Assembly (NCBI RefSeq): GCF_000936425.1
Contig: NZ_AVFK01000052.1
Coordinates: forward strand, 1 to 40,110
DNA from: Skermanella aerolata KACC 11604
Lineage (GTDB): Bacteria; Pseudomonadota; Alphaproteobacteria; Azospirillales; Azospirillaceae
Reading direction: 5' to 3'
DNA: 40,110 bases
The position numbers and the translations under genes are program-made. Below are positions 1-8,929 of this stretch, piece after piece (within the stretch, counting starts at the first letter, position 1; every line of letters begins with the position of its first letter). The notes under the pieces are model-generated. The model saw nothing but the letters and a program-made list of their open reading frames with translations, ran no database searches and had not been told where the DNA came from.

Positions 1-510
1 TTCGGGTTCGAGCGCCAGCGTGGTCGCGATCTCCAGCGCCCGCTTGCGGCCGTAGGGAAGCTCCACCGCCGCCGTGTCGCGGTAGGCCGCGAGATTGACC
101 GACTCGAGCAGCCTGTCGGCTTCGCCGTCCAGGCTGCGGAGCGTCTTCTCGGAGCGCCAGAAGTCGAAGCTGTCGCCGCGCAGCCGCTTCTGGAGCGCCA
201 CCCGTACGTTCTCCAGGCAGGTCAGGTGCGGGAACACGGCGCTGATCTGGAACGAGCGCACCAGCCCTTGCCGCGCGATGTCCGCCGGCTTGACCTTGGT
301 GATGTCGGTGCCGTTGAACAGGATCTGGCCGCTGCTCGGGATCAGGAACTTGGTGAGAAGGTTGAAGACCGTCGTCTTGCCGGCGCCGTTGGGACCGATC
401 AGAGCATGGATGCTGCCGCGACGGACCTGGAGATTGACGTCCTTGACCGCAACGAAGCCTTTGAATTCTTTCGTGAGATTCCGGGTTTCAAGTATGTGCT
501 CACCCTGCAT
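1..510 (-). CDS. ABC transporter ATP-binding protein, LivG-type (3' end outside window)
   Basis: This is the nucleotide-binding subunit of a branched-chain-amino-acid-type (HAAT family) ABC importer, which would power uptake at the cytoplasmic face of the inner membrane. 170 residues are visible, starting at ATG 508-510 behind a GGGGGAAG ribosome site. The Walker A motif GPNGAGKTT lies near residue 40, followed by the Q-loop region (RSFQ) and the LivG-like LENVRVALQ stretch. The Walker B and signature motifs lie beyond the window edge. It follows the urease genes on the same strand, so a urea transporter (UrtD) was considered. The segment after Walker A (NLLTKFLIPSSG) looks more like general LivG proteins than UrtD (which usually has D-x-I-T-G-K there). 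Substrate is therefore unassigned. Confidence 0.85.
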   Translation of the reverse strand, partial: MQGEHILETRNLTKEFKGFVAVKDVNLQVRRGSIHALIGPNGAGKTTVFNLLTKFLIPSSGQILFNGTDITKVKPADIARQGLVRSFQISAVFPHLTCLENVRVALQKRLRGDSFDFWRSEKTLRSLDGEADRLLESVNLAAYRDTAAVELPYGRKRALEIATTLALEPE

Positions 511-544
511 GCGCTTCCCCCGGTTGCACAGCCACGCCGTGCAT

Positions 545-560
545 AGCTCTGTTCAGAGCT
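545..560. promoter_or_regulatory. dyad AGCTCTG-TT-CAGAGCT, candidate operator
   Basis: Two perfect 7-bp arms are separated by 2 bp, 35 bp upstream of the start of the LivG-type ATPase gene. The spacer is too short for a good RNA hairpin, so a binding site for a dimeric regulator is the more natural reading. No regulator is assigned. Confidence 0.3.
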
Positions 561-717
561 GCGTTATCGTTCTTTCGCTTGCATCGGTGCCTCTGATTAT
601 CGCGACACCGGATCATTACCAAGCAACTGCAACTTAGCACGGTTGTATGGCAATTTCATAGTGTTTGGTGATTTTTCTCGATAATGGAAAGCTTTGAAAT
701 ATAAGGACAACCTCGGT

Positions 718-739
718 ACCGGTATGTGGTCATACCGGT
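718..739. repeat. inverted repeat ACCGGTATG-tggt-CATACCGGT
   Basis: Two perfect 9-bp arms flank a 4-nt loop. It sits 8 bp beyond the terminator that ends the minus-strand gene at 818-1195. No T-run follows it on either strand, so it is not itself a classic terminator. It could be a second transcript-end hairpin or an operator for the ABC gene. Confidence 0.4.
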
Positions 740-747
740 TGAGAAAC

Positions 748-785
748 AAAATGCGCCGGCCCCCCGAGGAGGGCCGGCGCATTTT
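748..785 (-). terminator. rho-independent terminator
   Basis: A perfect 15-bp stem (748-762 with 771-785) encloses an 8-nt loop. The stem core GCGCCGGCCC is GC-rich and is flanked by AAAA/TTTT. Read on the minus strand the hairpin ends in TTTTGTTT, the expected U-tract for the gene ending at 818. The A/T ends of the stem mean it may also act on plus-strand transcription. Confidence 0.85.
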
Positions 786-817
786 AGCAAGTCGGCGTTA
801 GGTCGGCGCGAACCTGA

Positions 818-1285
<468 letters not shown>

Positions 1286-1954
1286 TCAGCCAGGCGCAGG
1301 CAAGCCGCCGGCCTGGACGATGAACGATACGATCTCGTGCAGCCCCTGGCCCGTCTTAAGGTTGCTGAACAGGAAAGGCCGATCACCGCGCATCTTGCGG
1401 GCGTCGCGGTCCATCACGTCCAGGCTCGCACCGACATGGGGAGCCAGATCGATCTTGTTGATGACAAGAAGGTCCGAGCGGGTGATGCCGGGTCCGCCTT
1501 TGCGCGGGATCTTGTCGCCTGCCGAGACGTCGATGACGTAGATCGTCAGGTCGGCCAGCTCCGGTGAGAAGGTCGCCGCTAGGTTGTCGCCGCCCGACTC
1601 GACGAAGATCAGGTCGAGGTCGGGGAACCGCTTGTTCATCTGGTCCACGGCGGCGAGGTTTATCGACGCATCCTCCCGGATCGCCGTATGCGGGCAGCCA
1701 CCCGTCTCGACGCCGAGGATGCGCGATGGGTCGAGCGCGCCGCTGCGGGTCAGGAACTCGGCATCCTCCCGCGTATAGATGTCGTTGGTGATCGCGGCGA
1801 CGTCCCAGGCGTCGCGCATGCGCTTGCACAGCGAATCGACCAGTGCCGTCTTGCCGGAACCGACCGGTCCGCCGATCCCGACGCGGAGCGGTCCGGTATG
1901 GGACCTGACGATCGGGACAGCGCCGGAAGCTGGGTTTTCGATGGCCTGGGTCAT
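1286..1954 (-). CDS. ureG: urease accessory GTPase UreG
   Basis: A SIMIBI-class GTPase that hydrolyses GTP while nickel is delivered to apo-urease in the UreD-UreF-UreG complex in the cytoplasm. It has 222 residues, the family's normal length. Visible motifs are the P-loop GGPVGSGKT (about 28-36), the metal-binding C87-P88-H89, [17 protein letters not shown], and the guanine-specificity motif NKID. The ATG at 1952-1954 overlaps the ureF stop as ATGA, so translation is coupled to ureF. The N-terminus carries no His-rich nickel-storage stretch, unlike some homologues. It is the last gene of the urease operon. Confidence 0.97.
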   Translation of the reverse strand: MTQAIENPASGAVPIVRSHTGPLRVGIGGPVGSGKTALVDSLCKRMRDAWDVAAITNDIYTREDAEFLTRSGALDPSRILGVETGGCPHTAIREDASINLAAVDQMNKRFPDLDLIFVESGGDNLAATFSPELADLTIYVIDVSAGDKIPRKGGPGITRSDLLVINKIDLAPHVGASLDVMDRDARKMRGDRPFLFSNLKTGQGLHEIVSFIVQAGGLPAPG

Positions 1955-2649
1955 GAGCGGAAGAGCCTCGTATATTGCGTTTCGTGTGACATGGCGGCCC
2001 AATCGATCATCGGGGCACGCCCGCCGAGATCCTCGATCCGGGCATCGAGCGCGCGGGCCGCCGCCTGATGGACGATGGGGTCGAGTTCGGCTATTGCGCG
2101 TTGTCCGTCGGTTTGTCCCAGGGGAACGAGCCGCACTCCCGCCGACACGAGATTGGCGGCGAACGAATGCATGAAACCTGCGAGGGCCATTTCCAGGGGC
2201 ATCCCGGCGCAGGCCGTGACAAGGGCCACCGCAACGGCGTGGGCGGGAGAACGCCCGGTCGTGGCAAGCACGGCGGTCCAGCGTGGGAGACCGTCGGGCG
2301 GCCACGTATTGGTCACGGTCGAGAGGAAAGCCGTCCCTTGCGCCGTGCTTTCCAGAGCCAGCTCGCTGCTGCCGCGCAGGACGTCCGCGCGCTCCGCCGC
2401 CCAGATCAAAGCCGCCTCGTCGCCGGCCTTCACGGCGCGGTACGCCGCCGCGAACAGGACGGCGTCGGTCCGGCCGGCTCCATGCTTCAGGATCGCCTCG
2501 ACCCAGCGAACGAGGTCCGCCTTGTTGAGAACGTGACCTGACTCGACCGCGTACTCGATCCCGTGGCTGTAGGTGTAGCCGCCGATCGGAAATGTGGGCG
2601 ACAGCCACGCCATCAGCCGCGTCAGGTGCTCAGTGGTCGTGGTGAGCAT
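1951..2649 (-). CDS. ureF: urease accessory protein UreF
   Basis: A helical scaffold that bridges UreD and UreG during nickel insertion and controls the GTPase. It has 232 residues, with the family's N-terminal [19 protein letters not shown] segment and a later [11 protein letters not shown] stretch that leads to the conserved C-terminal helices. The ATG at 2647-2649 lies inside the end of ureE (20-bp overlap), and the stop overlaps the ureG start by 4 bp, both signs of tight coupling. Confidence 0.96.
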   Translation of the reverse strand: MLTTTTEHLTRLMAWLSPTFPIGGYTYSHGIEYAVESGHVLNKADLVRWVEAILKHGAGRTDAVLFAAAYRAVKAGDEAALIWAAERADVLRGSSELALESTAQGTAFLSTVTNTWPPDGLPRWTAVLATTGRSPAHAVAVALVTACAGMPLEMALAGFMHSFAANLVSAGVRLVPLGQTDGQRAIAELDPIVHQAAARALDARIEDLGGRAPMIDWAAMSHETQYTRLFRS

Positions 2650-3076
2650 AGGCGCCCGATTCAGGTGTGAAGCCGGCGCGCAGCCGCACGACCTCCGCTC
2701 CCAGCCCGGTCAGCATGTCGGCGATGACATGGTCCCAGCGCAGCCGCACGGCGTCGCCGGCGATCTGGACCGGAAGGTGGCGATTGCCGAGGTGCCATGC
2801 GATGCGGGCCAGCGTTTCGGGCGTCGGGCAGCGAACCTCGGCAAGGTCCTCCTCGGCGGCGCGCACGGTCAGCAGCGAGCCGTCGTCAAGTTCTAGCGCG
2901 TCGCCGTCGTTCAGCACGATGGCCCGTGCCAGATCGAGCAGGAAGGGGTCGCCCGAGTCGTCGTTGAGCTGGATGCGGCGGCGGAACCGGTCGTCGAAAG
3001 CGAGCGTGACGCTTCCGGCGGCATCGGCTTGCGGCCAATGGCCTGCTGGATGGACACGGGTGGCTCGGCGGAGCAT
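2630..3076 (-). CDS. ureE: urease nickel metallochaperone UreE
   Basis: Binds nickel as a dimer and passes it to UreG. It has 148 residues: an N-terminal peptide-binding domain (about 1-72) and a C-terminal metal-binding domain containing HLGNRHLP, which includes the conserved interface histidine. The C-terminus is a short HHDH, not the long His tail seen in Klebsiella, so high-capacity nickel storage is unlikely. It starts 10 bp after ureC and overlaps ureF by 20 bp. Confidence 0.95.
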   Translation of the reverse strand: MLRRATRVHPAGHWPQADAAGSVTLAFDDRFRRRIQLNDDSGDPFLLDLARAIVLNDGDALELDDGSLLTVRAAEEDLAEVRCPTPETLARIAWHLGNRHLPVQIAGDAVRLRWDHVIADMLTGLGAEVVRLRAGFTPESGAYAHHDH

Positions 3077-3086
3077 GGGGGATGCC

Positions 3087-4796
3087 TCAGAACAAGAAGT
3101 AACGCTGGGCGAGCGGTAGGACCTCGGCCGGCTCGCAGGTGAGGAGCTGGCCGTCGGCGCGGACCTCGTAGGTCTCCGGATCGACCTCGATATGCGGCGT
3201 CAGGTCGTTGTGGATCATCTGCTTCTTGCCGATGTTCCGGATGCCCCTGACGGCGACCAGCGGCCGGTTGAGGCCGAGCCTTGAAGCCAGATCGCTTTCC
3301 AACCCTGCCTGACTGACGAAGGTCACCGAACTGGCCGTCAGCGCCCGCCCCATCGCGCCGAACATCGGGCGGTAATGGACAGGCTGCGGCGTCGGGATCG
3401 AGGCGTTGGGATCGCCCATCAGGGCGCCGGCGATCGTCCCGCATTTCAGGATCATGTCGGGCTTCACCCCGAAGAAGGCCGGCGTCCAGACCACCAGATC
3501 GGCGAGCTTGCCGACCGCGATGGAGCCGATCTGATCGGCGACGCCGTGGGTCAGCGCCGGGTTGATCGTGTATTTGGCGATGTAGCGCTTGACCCGAAAG
3601 TTGTCGTTGTCGCCCTGCTCTTCCCCCAGCGCACCGCGCTGCCGCTTCATCTTGTCCGCCGTCTGCCATGTCCGGATGATCACCTCGCCGACCCGGCCCA
3701 TGGCCTGGCTGTCGGAGGAAATCATCGAGAAGGCGCCGATATCGTGCAGGATGTCCTCGGCCGCGATGGTTTCCCGCCTGATCCGGCTTTCGGCGAAGGC
3801 GACGTCTTCCGGGATGCGCGGGTCCAGGTGATGGCAGACCATCAGCATGTCCAGGTGCTCGTCCACCGTATTGATCGTGAACGGACGCGTAGGATTGGTC
3901 GAGCTGGGCAGCACGTTGTCGAGGCCGCAGACCTTGATGATGTCGGGGGCATGGCCGCCGCCGGCGCCTTCGGTATGGAAGGCATGGATGTTGCGCCCCT
4001 TGAAGGCGGCGATGGTGTCCTCGACGAAGCCCGACTCGTTGAGCGTGTCGGTATGGATCGCGACCGCGATGTCCATGTCCTCGGCGACCGTCAGGCAGGT
4101 GTCGATCGCCTGCGGCGTCGTGCCCCAGTCCTCGTGCAGTTTGAGCGCCACGACGCCGGCATTGACCTGCTCGACCAATGCCGCCGGCTGGCTGGCGTTG
4201 CCCTTGCCGAACAGACCGAAATTGACCGGCAGCGCCTCGATCGCCTGGAGCATGCGGTCGATGTGCCAGGGGCCCGGTGTACAGGTGGTGGCCGATGTGC
4301 CGGCCGCCGGTCCCGTCCCGCCGCCCATCAGCGTGGTGACGCCGCTGTACAGCGCCTCTTCCGCCTGCTGCGGACAGATCGCGTGGATATGGACGTCGAG
4401 GCCGCCGGCGGTGACGATCTTGCCTTCACCGGCGATGACCTCGGTCCCGGGGCCGACGACGATCGTGACGCCGGGCTGGACATCCGGGTTGCCGGCCTTG
4501 CCGATGGCGGCGATCCGGCCGTCCCGGATGCCGATATCGGCCTTGACGATGCCCCAGTGGTCGATGATCAGGGCGTTGGTGATGACGGTATCGACGGCGC
4601 CGTTGGCGCGGGTCACCTGCGACTGGCCCATGCCGTCGCGGATGACCTTGCCGCCGCCGAACTTGACTTCCTCGCCGAAGATCGTGTGGTCGGCCTCGAC
4701 CTCCACGATCAGCTCGGTATCGGCAAGGCGGATGCGGTCGCCGGTGGTAGGGCCGAACATGGCGGCATAGTCGCCGCGATCGATACGATAAGCCAT
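3087..4796 (-). CDS. ureC: urease alpha subunit (catalytic)
   Basis: Catalytic subunit of cytoplasmic urease (urea + H2O to ammonia and carbamate). It has 569 residues, normal length, ending in the family's AQRYFLF. All metal and active-site residues are present: H136 and H138 (HIH), carbamylated K219 with H221 (KLHEDWG), H248, H274, the flap C321-H322 (MVCHHLDP) and D362. One oddity is that the residue after HIH, usually F, W or Y, is alanine here (A139, HIHAICPQQ). A two-nickel enzyme is expected. It starts 20 bp after ureB. Confidence 0.98.
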   Translation of the reverse strand: MAYRIDRGDYAAMFGPTTGDRIRLADTELIVEVEADHTIFGEEVKFGGGKVIRDGMGQSQVTRANGAVDTVITNALIIDHWGIVKADIGIRDGRIAAIGKAGNPDVQPGVTIVVGPGTEVIAGEGKIVTAGGLDVHIHAICPQQAEEALYSGVTTLMGGGTGPAAGTSATTCTPGPWHIDRMLQAIEALPVNFGLFGKGNASQPAALVEQVNAGVVALKLHEDWGTTPQAIDTCLTVAEDMDIAVAIHTDTLNESGFVEDTIAAFKGRNIHAFHTEGAGGGHAPDIIKVCGLDNVLPSSTNPTRPFTINTVDEHLDMLMVCHHLDPRIPEDVAFAESRIRRETIAAEDILHDIGAFSMISSDSQAMGRVGEVIIRTWQTADKMKRQRGALGEEQGDNDNFRVKRYIAKYTINPALTHGVADQIGSIAVGKLADLVVWTPAFFGVKPDMILKCGTIAGALMGDPNASIPTPQPVHYRPMFGAMGRALTASSVTFVSQAGLESDLASRLGLNRPLVAVRGIRNIGKKQMIHNDLTPHIEVDPETYEVRADGQLLTCEPAEVLPLAQRYFLF

Positions 4797-4816
4797 GGCG
4801 GACGCCTCCCGTGATT

Positions 4817-5122
4817 TCAGAGCTTGCCGTTGATCTTGCCGGTGAAGCCATGGACTTCGCGGGTGCCGGCATAGGCCACCAGATTGACGGAGCGGGTCTG
4901 GCCCGGTTCGAAACGGACCGCCGTGCCGGCGGGGATGTCGAGCCGGAAGCCCCGCGCCTTTTCCCGGTCGAAGGACAGCGCGCCGTTGGTCTCGAAGAAG
5001 TGATAGTGCGAACCGACCTGGATCGGCCGGTCGCCGGTGTTGGCGACGTCCAGGGTAATGGCTTCCCGTCCGTCGTTCAGGACGATTTCACCGGGCTTGA
5101 TGAACAGCTCACCTGGGATCAT
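4817..5122 (-). CDS. ureB: urease beta subunit
   Basis: Structural subunit of the (UreA-UreB-UreC)3 trimer. It has 101 residues with the family signature MIPGE at the start, the central VGSHYHFFE segment, and [10 protein letters not shown] near the end. It is a separate polypeptide and not fused to UreA as in some epsilonproteobacteria. It starts 14 bp after ureA and is followed 20 bp later by ureC. Confidence 0.97.
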   Translation of the reverse strand: MIPGELFIKPGEIVLNDGREAITLDVANTGDRPIQVGSHYHFFETNGALSFDREKARGFRLDIPAGTAVRFEPGQTRSVNLVAYAGTREVHGFTGKINGKL

Positions 5123-5136
5123 GGCGGAACCCTCCT

Positions 5137-5439
5137 TCAGCGAATCGGCAGGTGGACGGTGACCAGCTTGGTTCCGTCGGGGAAGGTCGCCTCGACCTGG
5201 ATCTCGTGGATCATCTCCGGGATGCCCGGCATGACCTGGTCACGGGTGATGACCTCGGCCCCGTCGCGCATCAGTTCGGCGACGCTCCGGCCGTCCCGCG
5301 CACCCTCGACCACGAAGTCGGTGATGAGCGCGATGGCTTCCGGATAGTTGAGCTTGACGCCGCGCTCCAGCCGGCGCCGCGCGACCATCGCCGCCATCGC
5401 GACCAGCAGCTTGTCCTTTTCGCGCGGTGAAAGGTTCAT
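5137..5439 (-). CDS. ureA: urease gamma subunit
   Basis: The small structural subunit, 100 residues. It shows the conserved [12 protein letters not shown] start, [14 protein letters not shown], and the C-terminal [17 protein letters not shown]. It is the first structural gene after ureD (69-bp gap) and is followed by ureB at 14 bp, consistent with a single ureDABCEFG transcript. Confidence 0.97.
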   Translation of the reverse strand: MNLSPREKDKLLVAMAAMVARRRLERGVKLNYPEAIALITDFVVEGARDGRSVAELMRDGAEVITRDQVMPGIPEMIHEIQVEATFPDGTKLVTVHLPIR

Positions 5440-5508
5440 GGTTCCGTCCCTGCGTCAGATATTCGTTGGATGCAAGCAAACACTATCATATGCCCGATGG
5501 CTGCGATG

Positions 5509-6426
5509 TCATACGTCCCAAAGCCGGGGCAGCCGAGCCGGCAGTCCGGCGGCATGGGAGCGGAACGCCGACCAGAAACGCGCATAGTCGCGCCGGAGAT
5601 GATGGGCGGGAGCGCCGATCCACCTGATCACGAGAAGTCCGTCGAAACAGGTCGCCGCCGCCCTGATGCCGGGTGACGCCGCTTCCAGCAGGGAGCGCGC
5701 GGCATCCAGGTGCCGGTCCGCGTCGGGAGCTGCATACAGGATCGTGCCATAGGCGACCGCTCCGCCGAAACAGGCGGGATGATCGAGGATCGCGGCGACA
5801 TCGCCGTCCAGATGCAGCGCGTCCGCCCAGATCAGCCGCCCGTCGCGCCGGACTTCCCAGGCATCCCGCGCCAGCCCGTAGGTGAACCGCTCGCCATGCG
5901 CGGTCCGGCCGAACACGAGCAGTTCGCCGGCCAATGCCCGCCCCTCGCCCGCGATGTCGAGCGACGTCGTCCGGCGCAGACGCGCGCCGTCGAACAGGAT
6001 GGCTTCCTGCGGCAGCCATTCCATCCAGGCGCCGTCGCCGGCCTTGAGATCGGTGGCAACGACGACATCCGGACCGTTGGACCGGTAGACCTTTTCGGCC
6101 GCCTGGGTGGTGACCATGGCCCAGGCGCCAGGGCCGACGGACGCCGCTATGTCGAGCCGGTCGCCGCCGACCAGACCGCCCGACGTCGTTACCAGGGTTG
6201 CCAGTGCGACGTCGCCGGTGCGCGGGTTGGGAAACAGGACCCGCAGCGGATCGTGATGGAACAGGCGGACGAGCCGGGTGGCGCCGTCACGGCGTTCGAA
6301 GGCGATCTCGGCGTTGCCGTGGATGGTAAGACGGGGGGAGGTCCCGGAGGGGGTATTTTTCAGTGAAGCGGTATCGGGTGAAGCGGTGCCGGCGAAGGAC
6401 AGCGGGATATCCGGCGCCATCGTCAA
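5509..6426 (-). CDS. ureD: urease accessory protein UreD
   Basis: Scaffold protein (UreH in Helicobacter) that binds apo-urease and channels nickel from the UreF-UreG complex. It has 305 residues: a variable N-terminal extension of about 35 residues, then the conserved FHHDPLRVLFPNP, TTSGGLVGGDRLDI, TTQAAEKVYRS and EWLPQEAILFDGA stretches. It ends in LPRLWDV. It is the promoter-proximal gene of the urease operon. The ATG at 6424-6426 agrees with other long UreD proteins, but the first roughly 30 residues are poorly conserved and an internal start is possible. Confidence 0.95.
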   Translation of the reverse strand: MTMAPDIPLSFAGTASPDTASLKNTPSGTSPRLTIHGNAEIAFERRDGATRLVRLFHHDPLRVLFPNPRTGDVALATLVTTSGGLVGGDRLDIAASVGPGAWAMVTTQAAEKVYRSNGPDVVVATDLKAGDGAWMEWLPQEAILFDGARLRRTTSLDIAGEGRALAGELLVFGRTAHGERFTYGLARDAWEVRRDGRLIWADALHLDGDVAAILDHPACFGGAVAYGTILYAAPDADRHLDAARSLLEAASPGIRAAATCFDGLLVIRWIGAPAHHLRRDYARFWSAFRSHAAGLPARLPRLWDV

Positions 6427-6575
6427 AGGCGCGAAACGTCAGTAAAGGTCATCCTGTGTCATCCCTGCCAAACTCTTGTCGCGGCATGATAACGCGGCAG
6501 GCGGCATGGTGAAAGGATATCCCGCATATCCGGTTGAACGCTCGCGCGTGTCGGCATGGGCGCGCTACCCGGCGG
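6427..6575 (-). promoter_or_regulatory. leader region of the urease operon
   Basis: A 149-bp gap between phoU and ureD on the same strand. It carries an inverted repeat GGATAT-cccgc-ATATCC at 6515-6531, about 90 bp upstream of ureD, and a repeated GCGGCATG at 6481 and 6501. No sigma-54 (TGGCAC-N5-TTGC) site was found, so direct NtrC/RpoN control of urease is not supported here. Confidence 0.3.
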
Positions 6576-7292
6576 TCACTGGTCTCGCGGCGAGACCACC
6601 GTGAAGCTGCTCATATCCTCCTTCAGCCGCTCGACATCCGGAATCTGGCCTTTGACTAGGAAACAGACGGTTTCGGCGATGTTTGTCGCATGGTCGCCGA
6701 TCCTCTCGATGTTCTTCGCGATGAACATCAGGTGGGTGCAGGCGGTGATCTGCTGCGGTGATTCCATCATGTAGGTCAGCAACTCGCGAAAGAGGCTGGT
6801 ATAGACGGCGTCCACCTCCGCATCGCGTGCCCGCACGGCCATCGCAAGATCGTAATCCTCGTCGACATAGGCCTTGACCACGTCATGGACCATAGTGGCC
6901 GCCGTCTTCCCCATCCGGTTCAGCGACTTCATCGGCCCGGTGGGTGGAACCTGAGTCAGGGCCATGACGCGCTTGGCGCAGTTGCTCGAAAAATCGCCGA
7001 CGCGTTCCAGGTTGGTGCTGATCTTGAGCGCCGAGATGACTTCCCGAAGGTCCTTGGCCATGGGCTGACGGAGTGCCAGGACACGAACGACCAGCGCCTC
7101 GATTTCCGCTTCGTTCCTGTCCAGATCGACGTCACGAGCGATGATGCTGGTGGCAAGGTTCTCGTCGCGGGCTACCAGAGCCTCCATGGCGCGAATCAGC
7201 TGCTCTTCGGCCAGACCGCCCATCTCGGCGATCTTTCTGTGGAGCGTGGCGAGCTCGGCATCGAACGCGACCACCGTGTGTCCTGACGGCAT
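6576..7292 (-). CDS. phoU: phosphate signalling regulator PhoU
   Basis: A cytoplasmic protein with two three-helix bundles that links the PstSCAB transporter to the PhoR kinase and represses the Pho response when phosphate is ample. It has 238 residues from the ATG at 7290-7292, which gives the family-typical start (HTVVAFDAELATLHRKIAEM); in-frame ATGs at 7319 and 7307 are possible. The conserved metal-site motifs appear as NLERVGDFSSN (first bundle) and NIERIGDHATN (second bundle). No pst or pho genes lie beside it, so this copy is detached from the usual pstSCAB-phoU-phoB order. Confidence 0.95.
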   Translation of the reverse strand: MPSGHTVVAFDAELATLHRKIAEMGGLAEEQLIRAMEALVARDENLATSIIARDVDLDRNEAEIEALVVRVLALRQPMAKDLREVISALKISTNLERVGDFSSNCAKRVMALTQVPPTGPMKSLNRMGKTAATMVHDVVKAYVDEDYDLAMAVRARDAEVDAVYTSLFRELLTYMMESPQQITACTHLMFIAKNIERIGDHATNIAETVCFLVKGQIPDVERLKEDMSSFTVVSPRDQ

Positions 7293-7429
7293 GTTCCGCT
7301 TCCTCATAAGCAAATTCAATCCCGGCGGAAATTCAGCGACGCCGATCCCTTTTCCGGGTGCCGGGCCAACCAGCCGGCAACACGATATTAACCGCTATGC
7401 GTCAGTTTCTATACTGGCAAGCGCTTAAC

Positions 7430-7441
7430 GTAGATATCTAC
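7430..7441. promoter_or_regulatory. perfect palindrome GTAGATATCTAC
   Basis: A 12-bp perfect palindrome in AT-richer sequence, 64 bp upstream of the pentapeptide-repeat gene. Its position suits a dimeric regulator's operator. No family is assigned. Confidence 0.3.
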
Positions 7442-7505
7442 CTGCACGGCCCCACGCAGTGAAACCGCATATTACGCACTTCTCGAATTCTGGACAGGGC
7501 CCTTC

Positions 7506-8801
7506 ATGACGCCGCACGAGCTGGTTGCCATCCTCGACAAGCATGAGCGCTGGCTCGCCAAGAAGCCCGGCGGCATTCGCGCCAACCTGGCGATGGTCGA
7601 CTTGCAGGGAATGCATCTGGCCGGCTCCACCCTGGAATCCTGTAAGCTGTCGGGCGCCATCCTGACCGGCTGCGACATGACCAACGCAAACCTCAGCTAT
7701 TCGGATCTGTTCGCCGCCCATATGACGAAGGCCGACATGTCGGGCTGCAACCTGTACCGGGCCGACCTGCGCGGCGCCCATATGCGGGGCGCCCGCCTGA
7801 AAGGTGCGATCCTGCGGGAAGCGGACCTGCGCGGCGGCGCGCTGCTCGACCGCCGTTCCTCCGGCACAAGCGTCCTGAAGTCCGACTTGACCGGAGCCAA
7901 TTTCGACGACGCATTGCTCGCCCGCGCCAACCTGTCGGGCGCCGACATGTCGGAAGTGAGCATGTCGGGAGCTGATTGCCAGGGCGCCATCATGACGGGT
8001 GTCAACCTGAGCGGCTCCAACATCAAGAACGCCAACCTTTCCAAGGCCGATCTGAAAGGCGTGAACCTGTCGGGTGCCAACCTCTCTGGGGCCATCCTTC
8101 GGGACTGCAACCTTGCCGGAGCGATACTGGCGGGCGCCATCCTGAAGAACGCCGATCTGCTGGGGGCCAAGCTCGACGGCGTCGATCTGTCCGGAGCCGA
8201 CTGCACCGGGGCGAACATCGCCCGATCGGCGGAGAATTTCTCGCTGAAGATCCAGCGCAGCCTCGAGAGCCACTTCAACTGGATCAACAGCAACGGATCG
8301 ACAGGCCAGCGCGCCGACCTTCAAGGAGAGGATCTCGCCCATATCGATCTCAGCGGCGTCAACCTGTCGGGTGCCAACCTGAAGGGCATCAAACTGGTGG
8401 GGGCCAATGTTTCGGAATCGCTTATGGTCATGTCCGATCTGTCACTGTCGGATCTGCGAGAGTGCAATTTAAGTAACTCAACCCTGGATGGCACGAATTT
8501 TCGTGGCAGCGATCTCAGCGGAGCACGGCTCGATGGTGCGGAACTGGGCTCGGTCGATATCAAGGGACCGACCGGCAAAGCGACCGGAAGGATGTGGCCC
8601 GCCAATCTCAGCGGGACCAAGCTGATCGGCGCCAGCCTGGTGCGGACCAATCTCCGAGGCGCGAATCTGTCGGAAGCCGACCTCAGCTACGCCGATCTAA
8701 CGGACGCCATCCTGATCGATGCCAATATCAAGGGCGTCAATATGGAAGGTGCCAAACTGGAAGGTGCCGTCTTGCCGGCGCGGGTGGATGACGACGATTG
8801 A
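7506..8801 (+). CDS. pentapeptide-repeat protein, two repeat blocks
   Basis: A 431-residue protein made almost entirely of A(D/N)LxG-type pentapeptides, which fold as a right-handed quadrilateral beta-helix. Block one covers about residues 26-238 and block two about 270-425. They are separated by a non-repeat linker at 239-269 that contains SLESHFNWINSNG. A short N-terminal segment (LDKHERWLAKKPGG) precedes the repeats and an acidic DDDD tail ends the protein. No signal peptide or transmembrane segment is seen, so it is probably cytoplasmic. Some family members mimic DNA and protect gyrase, but the length and interruption do not match Qnr/MfpA, so no such role is claimed. The repeats also create long open frames on the other strand that are not genes. 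Confidence 0.9.
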   Translation: MTPHELVAILDKHERWLAKKPGGIRANLAMVDLQGMHLAGSTLESCKLSGAILTGCDMTNANLSYSDLFAAHMTKADMSGCNLYRADLRGAHMRGARLKGAILREADLRGGALLDRRSSGTSVLKSDLTGANFDDALLARANLSGADMSEVSMSGADCQGAIMTGVNLSGSNIKNANLSKADLKGVNLSGANLSGAILRDCNLAGAILAGAILKNADLLGAKLDGVDLSGADCTGANIARSAENFSLKIQRSLESHFNWINSNGSTGQRADLQGEDLAHIDLSGVNLSGANLKGIKLVGANVSESLMVMSDLSLSDLRECNLSNSTLDGTNFRGSDLSGARLDGAELGSVDIKGPTGKATGRMWPANLSGTKLIGASLVRTNLRGANLSEADLSYADLTDAILIDANIKGVNMEGAKLEGAVLPARVDDDD

Positions 8802-8849
8802 AGAAAAGGGCAAATCGGGACGCGACAGATCCGGTGTCGACGAAGTCAG

Positions 8850-8867
8850 TCCCTGCATTGCCAGGGA
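8850..8867. terminator. weak bidirectional terminator hairpin
   Basis: TCCCTG (8850-8855) pairs with CAGGGA (8862-8867) around a 6-nt loop, followed by TTT on the plus strand. It sits between the convergent pentapeptide-repeat and MarR genes. The stem is short and the T-run minimal. Confidence 0.35.
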
Positions 8868-8929
8868 TTTGACCCGTCGCGTCGATGTACGCCTGATGTC
8901 GAACTTTGCCCGCTAAGAATGAACGGGAT

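Larger units (their letters stand above)
511..817. other. intergenic region with three inverted repeats
   Basis: No convincing gene is present. From left to right it holds a dyad at 545-560 just upstream of the LivG-type gene, an AT-rich stretch at about 600-700 that probably carries that gene's promoter, a 9-bp inverted repeat at 718-739, and a strong terminator hairpin at 748-785. A GATAAT-like -10 (596-601, minus strand) with TTGCTT (621-626) is possible for the ABC gene, but the 19-bp spacing is poor. Confidence 0.6.

Noticed and set aside
1-510. Urea transporter ATPase UrtD linked to urease
   Set aside because: The residues after Walker A and the N-terminal segment look like general LivG proteins, and no other urt gene is visible. 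Substrate left open.
3375-4814. A 479-codon open frame antisense to ureC
   Set aside because: It is a shadow of the ureC coding frame (third-position GC). ureC is complete with all catalytic residues.
7425-8342. Repetitive antisense open frame across the pentapeptide gene
   Set aside because: Its periodicity is just the mirror of the pentapeptide-coding repeats. There is no ribosome site, and it would run through the 5' leader of the real gene.
7600-8790. Short regular DNA repeats that might suggest a CRISPR or tandem-repeat array
   Set aside because: The period is 15 bp, one pentapeptide, and units diverge at the DNA level. There are no conserved direct repeats with unique spacers.
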